A stretch of 64,000 bases of DNA from Shewanella subflava (GTDB lineage Bacteria > Pseudomonadota > Gammaproteobacteria > Enterobacterales > Shewanellaceae). The stretch lies in assembly GCF_025971955.1 (NCBI RefSeq), contig NZ_JAPDMX010000028.1:310001-374000 (forward strand). The letters are read 5' to 3'. The position numbers were made by a program, and so were the translations under genes. The notes beneath the pieces are model-generated. The model was not told the DNA's origin. It was given only the letters and a program-made list of their open reading frames with translations, and made no database searches. Below are positions 9,309 to 19,010 of this stretch, piece by piece. Numbering within the stretch: the first letter of the stretch is position 1; every line of letters begins with the position of its first letter.

Positions 9309-10877
9309 TTGAGTAAAAAGTTAATAAGATCAGGTGTGATTGTGAGTGCTATGACATTGATTTCACGCGTGTTGGGGTTGGCGAGGGATGTTGTTATTGC
9401 AAACCTAATGGGGGCAGGAAGTAGCGCCGATGTGTTTTTTTTCGCGAATAAAATACCAAACTTTTTACGTCGACTGTTTGCTGAAGGGGCGTTTGCACAA
9501 GCTTTTGTACCTGTTTTAACCGAATATCAAGAGAAACATACTCCAGAAGAAACCAGAGAATTAATTGGTAAAGTTGCTGGTACACTAGGTGTGTTGGTGA
9601 CATTGGTAACGCTTTTTGGCGTAATCGGTTCACCTATATTAGCGGCATTATTTGGCGGTGGCTGGTTTTTAGATTGGTTAAATGACGGCCCTAATGCTGA
9701 AAAATTCGAACTTGCATCATTAATGCTAAAAATCACCTTCCCTTATTTATGGTTTATTACATTTACCGCCCTAGCTGGATCCATTTTAAATACCAGAGGC
9801 CGCTTTGCGGTATCTGCGTTTACGCCCGTTTTTCTGAACATCGCCATAATCGCATTTGCTTTATATGTTTCGCCTTCAATGGAAAGCCCTGAAATTGGAT
9901 TAGCATGGGGGGTTTTTGCTGGTGGTCTAGTGCAATTCGTGTTTCAAATTCCGTTTTTAATTCAAGAGCGTGCATTAGTAAAACCTTCGTGGGGTTGGCA
10001 CCATCCTGGTGTCGTTAAAATTCGCACATTAATGATCCCCGCACTTTTTGGGGTTTCTGTTTCGCAAATTAATTTATTGTTTGATACTTTTATTGCCAGC
10101 TTTTTAATGACCGGATCGATTAGCTGGTTATATTACGCAGATCGATTACTCGAGTTTCCACTCGGGTTATTTGGTATTGCCATTGCGACGGTCATTTTGC
10201 CTGCTCTTTCAAGAAAGCATATTAATGCAGAAGGTGAGGGGTTTCATCACACCATGGATTGGGGCGTTAAAGCTATTTTGCTTTTAGGTATGCCGGCAAT
10301 GTTTGGTTTGATTTTACTCGCGCAACCTATGTTAATGGTGCTGTTTATGCGTGGGGCATTTAGCATCACAGATGTAGAAATGGCTTCATTCAGTTTAGTC
10401 GCCTATGGTGCAGGACTGTTGAGTTTCATGATGATTAAGGTATTAGCTCCAGGCTATTACTCAAGGCAAGATACTAAAACACCAGTTAAATATGGCATTA
10501 TTGCCATGGTAACCAACATGTTTTTTAACCTTCTTTTTGCCATTCCATTTGGTTATGTTGGCTTAGCCATTGCGACATCAATGTCAGCTTTGCTTAATGC
10601 GGGATTACTGTATCAAGGTTTGCATAAAGCTGGGGTTTATCAAGTTAGCCGCTCTACTTTAATCTTTACCTTTAAAGTTGTTATTGCAACTGCAGTGATG
10701 TCTGGTTTGCTATTTTATTTCTCTCCTGACCAATCGCAATGGATTAGCTGGAATATTGGTCACCGAATGTTAATGCTGATCACGTTAATTATTGCAGGCG
10801 CAATCAGTTATTTGCTCATGTTACTTTTACTTGGCGTGAGACCATGGAAAATTAAAAAAGCCCCTGTTTCGGGATAA
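9309..10877 (+). CDS. murJ: Lipid II flippase MurJ
   Basis: Inner-membrane flippase of the MOP superfamily that moves lipid II to the periplasmic side for peptidoglycan synthesis. About 14 hydrophobic segments; family blocks SRVLGLARDVVIANLMG and NKIPNFLRRLFAEGAFAQAFVPVL are near the N-terminus. I chose the TTG at 9309 (522 residues, reading (M)SKKLIRSG) because AGGGGG ends 4 nt before it and homologues start here; another TTG 30 nt upstream is open but less fitting. First gene of the murJ-ribF-ileS-lspA-fkpB-ispH run. Confidence 0.95.
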   Translation: MSKKLIRSGVIVSAMTLISRVLGLARDVVIANLMGAGSSADVFFFANKIPNFLRRLFAEGAFAQAFVPVLTEYQEKHTPEETRELIGKVAGTLGVLVTLVTLFGVIGSPILAALFGGGWFLDWLNDGPNAEKFELASLMLKITFPYLWFITFTALAGSILNTRGRFAVSAFTPVFLNIAIIAFALYVSPSMESPEIGLAWGVFAGGLVQFVFQIPFLIQERALVKPSWGWHHPGVVKIRTLMIPALFGVSVSQINLLFDTFIASFLMTGSISWLYYADRLLEFPLGLFGIAIATVILPALSRKHINAEGEGFHHTMDWGVKAILLLGMPAMFGLILLAQPMLMVLFMRGAFSITDVEMASFSLVAYGAGLLSFMMIKVLAPGYYSRQDTKTPVKYGIIAMVTNMFFNLLFAIPFGYVGLAIATSMSALLNAGLLYQGLHKAGVYQVSRSTLIFTFKVVIATAVMSGLLFYFSPDQSQWISWNIGHRMLMLITLIIAGAISYLLMLLLLGVRPWKIKKAPVSG

Positions 10878-10987
10878 AGGTACAATTAAACAGGCTTAAT
10901 AGAGTTAGTGGGTTTAAGTGAATAGGGCTTTGGGTATATAATCTGCCGATTTACTATCATTAAATTACTTGGGCAAGCATTGGCGTA

Positions 10988-11923
10988 ATGGAATTAATCC
11001 GCGGTATACACAATATATTACCTTCGCATCATGGGTGCGTGCTCTCCATTGGTAACTTTGATGGTGTGCATCGTGGCCACGCTGAAGTGATAAAGCGTTT
11101 AGTTGATAAAGCACATCATTTTCAATTGCCTGCAACGATAATGACCTTTGAGCCTCAGCCGCAAGAACTCTTTCGAGGAGAGAAAGCGCCAGCAAGGTTA
11201 AGCTTGCTGCGTGATAAAGTTCGATTACTTGATGAACTAGATATTGACCGTTTATTGTGTGTCAACTTTACGCCTGCTTTTGCCAGTCAACCTGCACAAG
11301 CTTTTATTGAAGATTTACTCGTTAATAAGCTTGGGGTGAAATACCTTGTTGTTGGAGACGATTTTTGCTTTGGTAAAGGCCGTGAAGGCACCTTTGAAAT
11401 GTTGGTCGCTGCAGGAAAAGAATTTGGTTTTACCGTGGTCAGCACACAAAGTTTTATTGTTGGCTCGCAACGTGTGAGTTCAACATTAGTGCGCGAGCAA
11501 TTGCAGCAGGGTAACCTTGAGCAAGCAAGGCGATTGCTGGGGCACCCTTTTATTTTAAGTGGTAAAGTGGCCCACGGACAAAAAATTGGTAGAACCATAG
11601 GTTTTCCGACTGCGAATATTGCTTTAAAAAGAAAAGTTGTCCCTGTGCGTGGCGTGTTTGCCGTGCGTTTATTTTGGGATGACAGTGATATATATGAAGG
11701 CGTTGCCAATATTGGTTTTAGACCAACGGTGCAAGGCCAAGTTTGCCAGTTAGAAGTTCACCTATTTGATTTTGATGGTGACTTGTATGGTAAGCGAGTA
11801 GAAGTAGAGTTAGTGGCAAAAATTCGTGATGAACAACCTTTTGAATCACTGGATGCACTAAAAAAACAAATTTTGAATGATGCGAATGAAGCCAAGGCTT
11901 TGTTCAGCTTTGATGCAAGCTGA
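10988..11923 (+). CDS. ribF: Bifunctional riboflavin kinase/FAD synthetase
   Basis: 311 residues. The N-terminal FMN adenylyltransferase domain (about 15-180) has the nucleotide-binding [11 protein letters not shown] and the [10 protein letters not shown] segment. The C-terminal riboflavin kinase domain (about 185-308) has [11 protein letters not shown] and the [11 protein letters not shown] loop. It makes FMN and then FAD in the cytoplasm. It lies 110 bp after murJ and directly before ileS, as in most gammaproteobacteria. Confidence 0.97.
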   Translation: MELIRGIHNILPSHHGCVLSIGNFDGVHRGHAEVIKRLVDKAHHFQLPATIMTFEPQPQELFRGEKAPARLSLLRDKVRLLDELDIDRLLCVNFTPAFASQPAQAFIEDLLVNKLGVKYLVVGDDFCFGKGREGTFEMLVAAGKEFGFTVVSTQSFIVGSQRVSSTLVREQLQQGNLEQARRLLGHPFILSGKVAHGQKIGRTIGFPTANIALKRKVVPVRGVFAVRLFWDDSDIYEGVANIGFRPTVQGQVCQLEVHLFDFDGDLYGKRVEVELVAKIRDEQPFESLDALKKQILNDANEAKALFSFDAS

Positions 11924-11954
11924 TGTATTCAGCTTAAACAACGGTATGGGATCA

Positions 11955-14777
11955 ATGAGCGACTATAAACTGACTTTGAATTTGCCGGAAACTGAATTTC
12001 CGATGCGTGGTAACTTAGCTAATCGCGAGCCAGAAATGTTAAATCGCTGGACGCAAGATGGGCTGTATCAACACATTCGTGAAAATAGAACGGGTCGTAA
12101 ACCGTTTATTTTGCACGATGGCCCTCCATATGCGAATGGCAGTATTCATATTGGTCACTCAGTTAATAAAATCCTAAAAGACATTATTATCAAGTCTAAA
12201 ACCATGTCAGGTTTTGACGCACCTTATATTCCAGGTTGGGATTGTCATGGTTTACCTATTGAACTAAAAGTTGAGCAAAAAGTCGGAAAACCTGGCCAAA
12301 AAATTTCTGCAGCGGAGTTTCGTGAAGAGTGCCGTAAATATGCGGCTATTCAGGTCGATGGTCAACGTGATGACTTCATCCGTTTAGGGGTTTTAGGCGA
12401 TTGGCACAACCCATATCTGACTATGGATTTCAGCACTGAAGCGAATATCGTCCGTTCACTTGCCAAAGTGATCGACAGTGGCCATTTGCATAAAGGCGTT
12501 AAGCCGGTGCATTGGTGTACCGATTGTGGTTCAGCGTTAGCTGAAGCTGAAGTGGAGTACGAAGATAAAACGTCTCCTGCAATTGATGTGGCTTTCGAAG
12601 CAGCCGACAGTGCGGCTATTGCGGCTAAGTTTGGCGTTGAAAATTACGCTTATCCAGTTTCTATGGTCATCTGGACAACCACACCATGGACATTGCCAGC
12701 TAATCGTGCGTTGTCACTTAGCCCAGATTTAGATTACAGCTTAGTGGAATACACCAAAGACGGTGTTACTGCAGCGGTTATATTAGGTCGGGTGTTAGTT
12801 GAGTCATGCGTTGAACGTTTTGCATTTGATTCGCATACTATTATTGGTGAAATCAAAGGTGCTGAAATTGAATTAACGCGCTTTAAGCATCCTTTTTTAA
12901 GTTTTGATGTGCCCGCAATTTTAGGTGACCATGTCACCACAGATGCGGGTACTGGAATTGTTCATACTGCACCAGGACATGGTCAAGACGACTTTGTCGT
13001 GGGGCAAAAATATGATTTAGAAGTCGCAAATCCAGTCGGTGATAACGGCGTATTTAAGCCTGACACTGAATTTTTTGCTGGCCAACATGTATTCAAAGCA
13101 AATGACAATGTGGTTGCTCTTTTAAAAGAGAAGGGCGCATTATTGAACCATGTGGCTTACCGTCACAGCTACCCGCATTGCTGGCGTCACAAAACCCCGA
13201 TTATTTTCCGTGCCACGCCACAGTGGTTCATTTCGATGGACAACAAAGGCTTACGTACTCAAGCATTAGCTGAAATTGAAAAAACACAATGGGTGCCTGA
13301 CTGGGGTCAAAGCCGTATTGAAAAAATGGTAGAAAACCGTCCAGACTGGTGTATTTCACGCCAACGTACTTGGGGCGTACCAATCACTTTATTTGTTCAC
13401 CGTGAAACCGAAGAGTTACACCCTGATAGCGTTGCATTAATGGAACGTATCGCGCATCGCATTGAACAACAGGGTATTCAAGCTTGGTGGGATTTAGATG
13501 AGTCTGAACTCCTCGGCGAAGAAGCCGCTCAATACCGCAAAGTCACAGATACACTAGATGTATGGTACGACTCCGGTTCAACATTCTCATCGGTTGTGGC
13601 ATCGCGTCCTGAGTTCCAAGGTCATGAAGTTGATTTGTATCTTGAGGGCAGCGATCAACATCGTGGTTGGTTTATGTCATCGTTGATGATTTCAACGGCG
13701 ATGAATGGCAAAGCGCCTTACAAGCAAGTGCTTACGCACGGATTTACCGTAGATGGTAAAGGCCGCAAAATGTCTAAGTCAGTCGGTAACGTCATCGCGC
13801 CGCTGCAAGTCACCAACAAACTCGGTGCAGATATTCTACGTTTATGGGTTGCTGCGACCGATTATAGCGGTGAAATGACCGTTTCAGATGAGATCCTTAA
13901 CCGTAGTGCCGATGCATATCGACGCATTCGCAATACTGCACGATTCTTATTGGCTAATTTGAATGGTTTTAACCCAGAGACCGATATGGTTGCGCCAGAA
14001 GATATGGTGGCATTAGATCGCTGGGTGCTGCGCCGTGCAGATACGTTGCAAAATGAAATTATTGCTGCGTACGATCAATATAACTTCCATTTAGTCACGC
14101 AAAAGTTAATGCAGTTCTGCTCTGTTGAACTGGGTGCATTTTATTTAGATATTATTAAAGACCGTCAATATACCGCGAAGCAGGATGGTAATGCGCGTCG
14201 TAGCTGCCAGTCGGCTTTATTCCACATTGCCGAAGCCATGGTACGTTGGATCACACCAATTCTAAGCTTTACCGCTGACGAAGTGTGGCAGTTATTACCA
14301 GGTAAACGTGAAAAGTACGTGTTTACGGAAGAATGGTATCAAGGTTTGCAGTCAGTAACGCTTGAATCCGATTTGAGCGATGAGTATTGGCAGAAGTTAC
14401 TTACTGTTCGCAATGAAGTGAACAAAGTAATTGAACAAGCCCGTCGTGATAAACGTATTGGTGGTTCATTAGAAGCTGAAGTCACTCTATTTGCCGATTC
14501 TAAGTTGATTGCTGAGTTAGCTAAGTTAGATGATGAACTTCGCTTTGTATTGCTAACGTCTAAAGCGGTTGTTTTACCTTTAGCTGATGCACCCTCAGAT
14601 GCGGTTGTGACTGAACTTGAAAGCCTTAAATTAGTTGTGACCAAAAGTGAAGCACAAAAGTGTGAACGTTGCTGGCATCACCGCGAAGAGGTTAGCACCA
14701 TTGAAACCCACCCAACATTGTGTCAACGCTGTGTGACCAATATTGAAGGTGACGGCGAAAAACGTGAGTTTGCATAA
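11955..14777 (+). CDS. ileS: Isoleucyl-tRNA synthetase
   Basis: Class I aminoacyl-tRNA synthetase, 940 residues from the ATG at 11955 ([19 protein letters not shown], matching the standard bacterial start). HIGH motif in [22 protein letters not shown] motif in [11 protein letters not shown], editing domain roughly 200-400, and a C-terminal zinc site with the pairs CERCW and CQRC. The frame is open further upstream into ribF, but those codons do not match the family. Lies 31 bp after ribF with no terminator between, so probably co-transcribed. Confidence 0.98.
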   Translation: MSDYKLTLNLPETEFPMRGNLANREPEMLNRWTQDGLYQHIRENRTGRKPFILHDGPPYANGSIHIGHSVNKILKDIIIKSKTMSGFDAPYIPGWDCHGLPIELKVEQKVGKPGQKISAAEFREECRKYAAIQVDGQRDDFIRLGVLGDWHNPYLTMDFSTEANIVRSLAKVIDSGHLHKGVKPVHWCTDCGSALAEAEVEYEDKTSPAIDVAFEAADSAAIAAKFGVENYAYPVSMVIWTTTPWTLPANRALSLSPDLDYSLVEYTKDGVTAAVILGRVLVESCVERFAFDSHTIIGEIKGAEIELTRFKHPFLSFDVPAILGDHVTTDAGTGIVHTAPGHGQDDFVVGQKYDLEVANPVGDNGVFKPDTEFFAGQHVFKANDNVVALLKEKGALLNHVAYRHSYPHCWRHKTPIIFRATPQWFISMDNKGLRTQALAEIEKTQWVPDWGQSRIEKMVENRPDWCISRQRTWGVPITLFVHRETEELHPDSVALMERIAHRIEQQGIQAWWDLDESELLGEEAAQYRKVTDTLDVWYDSGSTFSSVVASRPEFQGHEVDLYLEGSDQHRGWFMSSLMISTAMNGKAPYKQVLTHGFTVDGKGRKMSKSVGNVIAPLQVTNKLGADILRLWVAATDYSGEMTVSDEILNRSADAYRRIRNTARFLLANLNGFNPETDMVAPEDMVALDRWVLRRADTLQNEIIAAYDQYNFHLVTQKLMQFCSVELGAFYLDIIKDRQYTAKQDGNARRSCQSALFHIAEAMVRWITPILSFTADEVWQLLPGKREKYVFTEEWYQGLQSVTLESDLSDEYWQKLLTVRNEVNKVIEQARRDKRIGGSLEAEVTLFADSKLIAELAKLDDELRFVLLTSKAVVLPLADAPSDAVVTELESLKLVVTKSEAQKCERCWHHREEVSTIETHPTLCQRCVTNIEGDGEKREFA

Positions 14778-14789
14778 GGGTATAATGCT

Positions 14790-15308
14790 ATGAGTACTGT
14801 TCCATTAACTTGGAAAGACAGTGGCTTGCGTTGGTATTGGGTAGCTGTATTTGTATTTATTGCAGATCAGCTATCTAAACAATGGGTACTGAATAATTTT
14901 GAGTTATATGATTCCATTCAGTTATTGCCGTTTTTTAATTTCACGTATGTGCGAAATTACGGCGCTGCATTTAGCTTTTTAAGTGATGCAGGCGGTTGGC
15001 AAAGATGGTTTTTTGCTGTTGTAGCCGTAGGGTTCAGCACATTGCTGACTTTCTGGCTGAGAAAGCAATCACATCAAATGCTGCGTACAAACCTTGCCTA
15101 CACATTGGTCATAGGTGGCGCATTAGGCAACTTAGTTGATCGTTTGATGCACGGTTTTGTGGTCGATTTTATCGACTTCTACTGGAATACCAGTCATTAC
15201 CCAGCATTTAATATTGCTGATTCAGCCATTTTTATTGGTGCTGTACTGATTATTTGGGAAGCATTTAAGCCCGATGTGGTTCATGAAGAGCAGGAGCAGT
15301 CAAAGTGA
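14790..15308 (+). CDS. lspA: Lipoprotein signal peptidase (signal peptidase II)
   Basis: 172 residues, four membrane segments. It cleaves prolipoproteins ahead of the lipidated Cys at the inner membrane. The catalytic aspartates lie in GNLVDRLMHGFVVDFIDF and FNIADSAI; the NYGAAFSF element is also present. Starts 12 bp after ileS; its TGA overlaps the GTG start of fkpB by 4 bp, indicating translational coupling. Confidence 0.97.
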   Translation: MSTVPLTWKDSGLRWYWVAVFVFIADQLSKQWVLNNFELYDSIQLLPFFNFTYVRNYGAAFSFLSDAGGWQRWFFAVVAVGFSTLLTFWLRKQSHQMLRTNLAYTLVIGGALGNLVDRLMHGFVVDFIDFYWNTSHYPAFNIADSAIFIGAVLIIWEAFKPDVVHEEQEQSK

Positions 15309-15748
15309 CCGATTTAAATAAGCCAGATATTCACTCAATTGTATGCCATATGAATATCATTCTTGAGGATGGCTCTACTGCCGATAGCACTAAAGCATCG
15401 GGTAAGCCAGCAAGATTAAATATCGGTGATCAAAGCTTAAGTCCAGCCTTAGAAGCACAGATTATTAATTTAGTTGCTGGTGATAAGCATACGTTTACCC
15501 TTGAGGCCAAAGATGCCTTTGGAGAGTCAAATCCAGATGCGATCCACCATATGGACCGTAGTCGTTTTCCTGCAGACATGAAATTAGAGCCAGGCGTTAT
15601 TGTCAGTTTTGCCGGCCCTGGTGGAAGTGAGATTCCAGGCATTGTGCGTGAAACACTAGGTGATTCAATCACTGTAGACTTAAATCATCCTTTAGCTGGA
15701 CGTAAAGTCACTTTTGAATTGGACGTTGTTAAAGTCATCACGGAGTAA
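15305..15748 (+). CDS. fkpB: FKBP-type peptidyl-prolyl isomerase, SlpA/FkpB type
   Basis: 147 residues of the short FKBP family (SlyD/SlpA branch), with the chaperone insert in the middle and no SlyD-type histidine-rich tail. Segments LEDGSTADST and VAGDKHTFTLEAKDAFG are typical. Probable prolyl isomerase and chaperone in the cytoplasm. It starts with GTG in a GTGA overlap with the lspA stop. Conserved position between lspA and ispH. Confidence 0.94.
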   Translation: MTDLNKPDIHSIVCHMNIILEDGSTADSTKASGKPARLNIGDQSLSPALEAQIINLVAGDKHTFTLEAKDAFGESNPDAIHHMDRSRFPADMKLEPGVIVSFAGPGGSEIPGIVRETLGDSITVDLNHPLAGRKVTFELDVVKVITE

Positions 15749-15757
15749 ACATTTGCA

Positions 15758-16717
15758 ATGTTAAAAGTTGATCCTACTTCTGCAAAACTGAATATTTTAT
15801 TAGCCAATCCTCGAGGTTTTTGTGCGGGTGTTGATCGTGCTATTAGTATTGTAGAGCGCGCACTAGAGCTATTTGAACCCCCCATTTATGTTCGTCATGA
15901 AGTGGTACATAACCGTTATGTGGTGCAAAATTTAAAAGATCGCGGTGCTATTTTTGTTGAAGAGTTACATCAAGTTCCTGACAATTCAATTGTTATTTTT
16001 AGTGCCCACGGTGTTTCACAAGCGGTAAGGAAAGAAGCTAAAACGCGCGGTTTAAAAGTATTTGATGCCACGTGTCCATTAGTGACTAAAGTGCATCTAC
16101 AAGTAACGCGCGCCAGTCGTAAAGGTATTGAGTGCATCTTAATTGGTCATGAAGGTCATCCTGAAGTTGAGGGGACCATGGGACAATATGACAATGATGA
16201 AGGTGGGGTTTATTTAATTGAATCCCCTGAAGACGTAAATGCTTTAACGGTTAAAAATCCTGATAATTTATGTTTTGTTACGCAAACAACATTATCTGTT
16301 GATGATACGCTTGATATTATCGCAGCCTTACAAGCACGTTTTCCTTCAATTGAGGGACCGCGTAAAGATGATATTTGTTATGCGACTCAAAACCGTCAAG
16401 ATGCGGTTAGGCAACTCTCTGAGCAAGTTGATCTACTGATAGTCGTTGGCTCTAAAAATAGCTCCAATTCAAATCGATTACGTGAATTAGCTGAAAAAAC
16501 AGGCACTCAAGCTTATTTAGTTGATACCGCTGCTGATGTAGAGCCATCATGGTTTAAAGGGGTTACAAAAGTAGCTGTTACAGCTGGAGCTTCAGCGCCA
16601 GAAGTCTTAGTGCAGCAAGTGGTCAATGCAATTGCAGAGCATGCCCCTAGCGTGATAACTGAGGTAGAAGGCCGTAAAGAAGACATCGTTTTTGCCGTTC
16701 CAGCTGAGTTAAGATAG
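15758..16717 (+). CDS. ispH: 4-hydroxy-3-methylbut-2-enyl diphosphate reductase
   Basis: Last enzyme of the MEP isoprenoid pathway; reduces HMBPP to isopentenyl and dimethylallyl diphosphate with an iron-sulfur cluster. 319 residues. The three cluster cysteines are in [25 protein letters not shown] and [11 protein letters not shown]. The N-terminus is about 12 residues longer than in E. coli. Last gene of the murJ operon, followed by a strong terminator. Confidence 0.98.
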   Translation: MLKVDPTSAKLNILLANPRGFCAGVDRAISIVERALELFEPPIYVRHEVVHNRYVVQNLKDRGAIFVEELHQVPDNSIVIFSAHGVSQAVRKEAKTRGLKVFDATCPLVTKVHLQVTRASRKGIECILIGHEGHPEVEGTMGQYDNDEGGVYLIESPEDVNALTVKNPDNLCFVTQTTLSVDDTLDIIAALQARFPSIEGPRKDDICYATQNRQDAVRQLSEQVDLLIVVGSKNSSNSNRLRELAEKTGTQAYLVDTAADVEPSWFKGVTKVAVTAGASAPEVLVQQVVNAIAEHAPSVITEVEGRKEDIVFAVPAELR

Positions 16718-16752
16718 CGTAAGCACATTTTTTCAGTCATACTGTTTGAAAT

Positions 16753-16786
16753 AAACCCGTAGCTTTTTAGTTACGGGTTTTTTTTT
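16753..16786 (+). terminator. Terminator of the murJ-ispH operon
   Basis: AAACCCGTA pairs with TACGGGTTT and is followed by nine or more T. Confidence 0.93.
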
Positions 16787-16979
16787 GTGCTTAAATTTTA
16801 ATCGGAGTATAGTTAGTTAGTTATAGTCGCTTTACGCAAACGTAAACAGATTAATCTGGATTGTTGCCAATTTGTAAGCTAGAATTATTTGTCTACACAT
16901 ACGGTATAAGTTATAGATTTTTAAGCTTAAAACGTTATTTTTGAGGTCAAAATTATGGCGATTGTCGAAGGCTTGACAC

Positions 16980-17513
16980 ATGCGCGCTAAAGTCAAAGGA
17001 TTCTCTCTTATTGAAGTCATGGTCTCACTGGTTATCCTAGTGATCGGCCTTATTGGCATTTTCAACCTTCACATTGTTGCCAAAAGAGGCAGCTTTGAGT
17101 CTTTCCAGCAAACTCAAGCGTCATATTATGCTAATGATATTGTTAATCGTATGAAGTTGAATTCAAGCCAACTAGCTAACTATGAAGGTACCTATAGTGG
17201 AACACCTTCCTCAGCAACGGCTTGTAATGCAGCAGTTTGTACACCATCTCAGATGCGATTGCGGGACATTTATGAGTGGCAATCGTCATTTACTGGAGCA
17301 AACGAGACTGTTGACAGCCAAAATGTGGGTGGACTCGATACTCCTACAGCATGTATTGAGGTTAATGCTAATACTGTAACAGTTGTTCTTGTATGGCGAG
17401 GTATTCGAAAGACGAAAATTGATGCAGATTCTCCCATTGTCGATACTTCGATATCCTGTGCTGCGGACAAAGAAAATCGCCGCATATTTTCAATTCAAAC
17501 AGTAATTATATAG
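16980..17513 (+). CDS. pilV: Type IV pilus minor pilin PilV
   Basis: 177 residues with a class III prepilin leader (MRAKVKG) cleaved by PilD before FSLIEVMVSLVILVIGLIGIF; Glu5 is present. The conserved YYANDIVNRM segment after the hydrophobic helix is typical of PilV. It joins the minor-pilin complex that primes pilus assembly. GAAGG lies 8 nt before the ATG. A short upstream ORF (16955-16990) with its own good ribosome-binding site overlaps the start. First gene of pilV-W-X-Y1-E. Confidence 0.9.
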   Translation: MRAKVKGFSLIEVMVSLVILVIGLIGIFNLHIVAKRGSFESFQQTQASYYANDIVNRMKLNSSQLANYEGTYSGTPSSATACNAAVCTPSQMRLRDIYEWQSSFTGANETVDSQNVGGLDTPTACIEVNANTVTVVLVWRGIRKTKIDADSPIVDTSISCAADKENRRIFSIQTVII

Positions 17514-18527
17514 ATGGTAGATATGACTAATAATTTGAAAGCATTGCAATCAGGTATGTCACTCGTAGAGTTGATGGTTGCTATGGTTATTGGTTTATTT
17601 TTAACCGCGGGTGTGTTTACCATGTTTAGTATGTCTTCATCTAACGTAACTACAACCAGCCAGTTTAATCAATTACAAGAAAACGGCCGGATAGCATTGG
17701 CGATTATGGAGCGTGATATAAGTCAATTAGGATTTTTTGGAGATTATACTGGGAATGATATAGATACTACCAACCCTAATGTTATGTCGGCGGCAGTACC
17801 CAATGATTGTTTCGGTGGAGGAGCTAATAATGCGACACTTCCAAATACTTCCGGGCTCCAATTTAGGCGTGTTTGGGGTTATGAAGCTGGTGTTAGTGGG
17901 GTAGGCATAAATTGTTTGACTGGAGTGCTTGCAAATACTGACGTCATTCAACTTAAAAGACTCTTGGGGCCCTCGGCTTCTTTACCGCTTAATACAACAC
18001 GTCACTATGTCGCAACCGCATCTGGTGAGGCAATTTTTTTCACTGGTGGGCAAGCTTTGCCTGTTCTTGAAAATAGTCGTATTTGGGAGTATCTACATCA
18101 TATTTATTTTATTAAAAATGACGGTGAGGTTCCAGTGCTGAGGCGACGTACACTGACAGTCACTAATGGCATGAATAACGAAGAACAACTCGTCGAAGGA
18201 ATAGAAAATATTCGTGTGTTATATGGATTTGATGAAGATGCTGATGGTGTTGTTGATATATATAGATCTGTTTCTAACGTTTCTAATTCAATGTGGGAAT
18301 CTGCATTAATGAGACCCAATACAGATATAACATTACTTACTTTACCCCGTTTGGTTGCTGTAAAAATATATGTGTTAGTTAGGTCGCAGCAGGAAGACTT
18401 TACTTATACCAATGATGTTGAATATCTGTTAGGAGATAAAACGATAGCCGCACCTAATGACCATTATAGGCGTAAAGTAATGTCAACAACCGTAATTTTA
18501 GAGAACCCAATGCTTATAGGGAGCTAG
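17514..18527 (+). CDS. pilW: Type IV pilus minor pilin PilW
   Basis: 337 residues. Short basic leader, then a prepilin helix SGMSLVELMVAMVIGLFLTAGVF with Glu5, then the QLQENGRIALAIMERDISQLGFFG block typical of PilW. It begins directly at the pilV stop codon; the ATG at 17523 is an alternative start. Component of the minor pilin priming complex with PilV, PilX and PilE. Confidence 0.9.
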   Translation: MVDMTNNLKALQSGMSLVELMVAMVIGLFLTAGVFTMFSMSSSNVTTTSQFNQLQENGRIALAIMERDISQLGFFGDYTGNDIDTTNPNVMSAAVPNDCFGGGANNATLPNTSGLQFRRVWGYEAGVSGVGINCLTGVLANTDVIQLKRLLGPSASLPLNTTRHYVATASGEAIFFTGGQALPVLENSRIWEYLHHIYFIKNDGEVPVLRRRTLTVTNGMNNEEQLVEGIENIRVLYGFDEDADGVVDIYRSVSNVSNSMWESALMRPNTDITLLTLPRLVAVKIYVLVRSQQEDFTYTNDVEYLLGDKTIAAPNDHYRRKVMSTTVILENPMLIGS

Positions 18528-18530
18528 ATA

Positions 18531-19010
18531 ATGGTAAAAATCAAAAAGCAAGCAGGTGTGGTGCTGTTTTTTTCGTTAATTGTTCTCATCATTATGACAG
18601 TTATAGGTGTTGCTTTAGCCGTAAACTCTACTCAATCATTAAGAATGGCTGGGGCCGGAGCTGAACGTATTGAAGCAAAGGCATTGGCTGATGGTGGCAT
18701 TGCAGCCGTTTTATTAGATAAGACTCCAGCATTTTTAGCAACCATGTCTAATGTTGATAATGCCAATAACTATTCCGGTGGGACGCAAGTGTTAACTCCA
18801 CTTCCTTTGATTGATGATGGGGCTGGTGGTCTTAAGGTGGAGCCTAAAAATGTGTCTTGTCAACGCAAAGGGCCTGCTAGTGGAATAGATGTATTTAAAT
18901 GTCGACGTATCGAAATATCTAGCCAGGTAAATTTTGGCCGTGATGATTTAGGTCAGGTGATAGTCGTTACAGGTATTGAGCAGGAAGTGCTCAACGGGAG
19001 TGGAATATGA
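18531..19010 (+). CDS. pilX: Type IV pilus minor pilin PilX
   Basis: 159 residues. The helix after the cleavage glycine reads VVLFFSLIVLIIMTVIGVAL, without Glu5, as is usual for PilX. It is followed by the SLRMAGAGAERIEAKALADGG segment seen in PilX proteins. The stop codon overlaps the pilY1 start (ATGA). Confidence 0.88.
   Translation: MVKIKKQAGVVLFFSLIVLIIMTVIGVALAVNSTQSLRMAGAGAERIEAKALADGGIAAVLLDKTPAFLATMSNVDNANNYSGGTQVLTPLPLIDDGAGGLKVEPKNVSCQRKGPASGIDVFKCRRIEISSQVNFGRDDLGQVIVVTGIEQEVLNGSGI

Noticed and set aside
16832..17065. 77-codon minus-strand ORF across the pilV start
   Set aside because: Antisense to the conserved PilV prepilin leader and lacks a ribosome-binding site.
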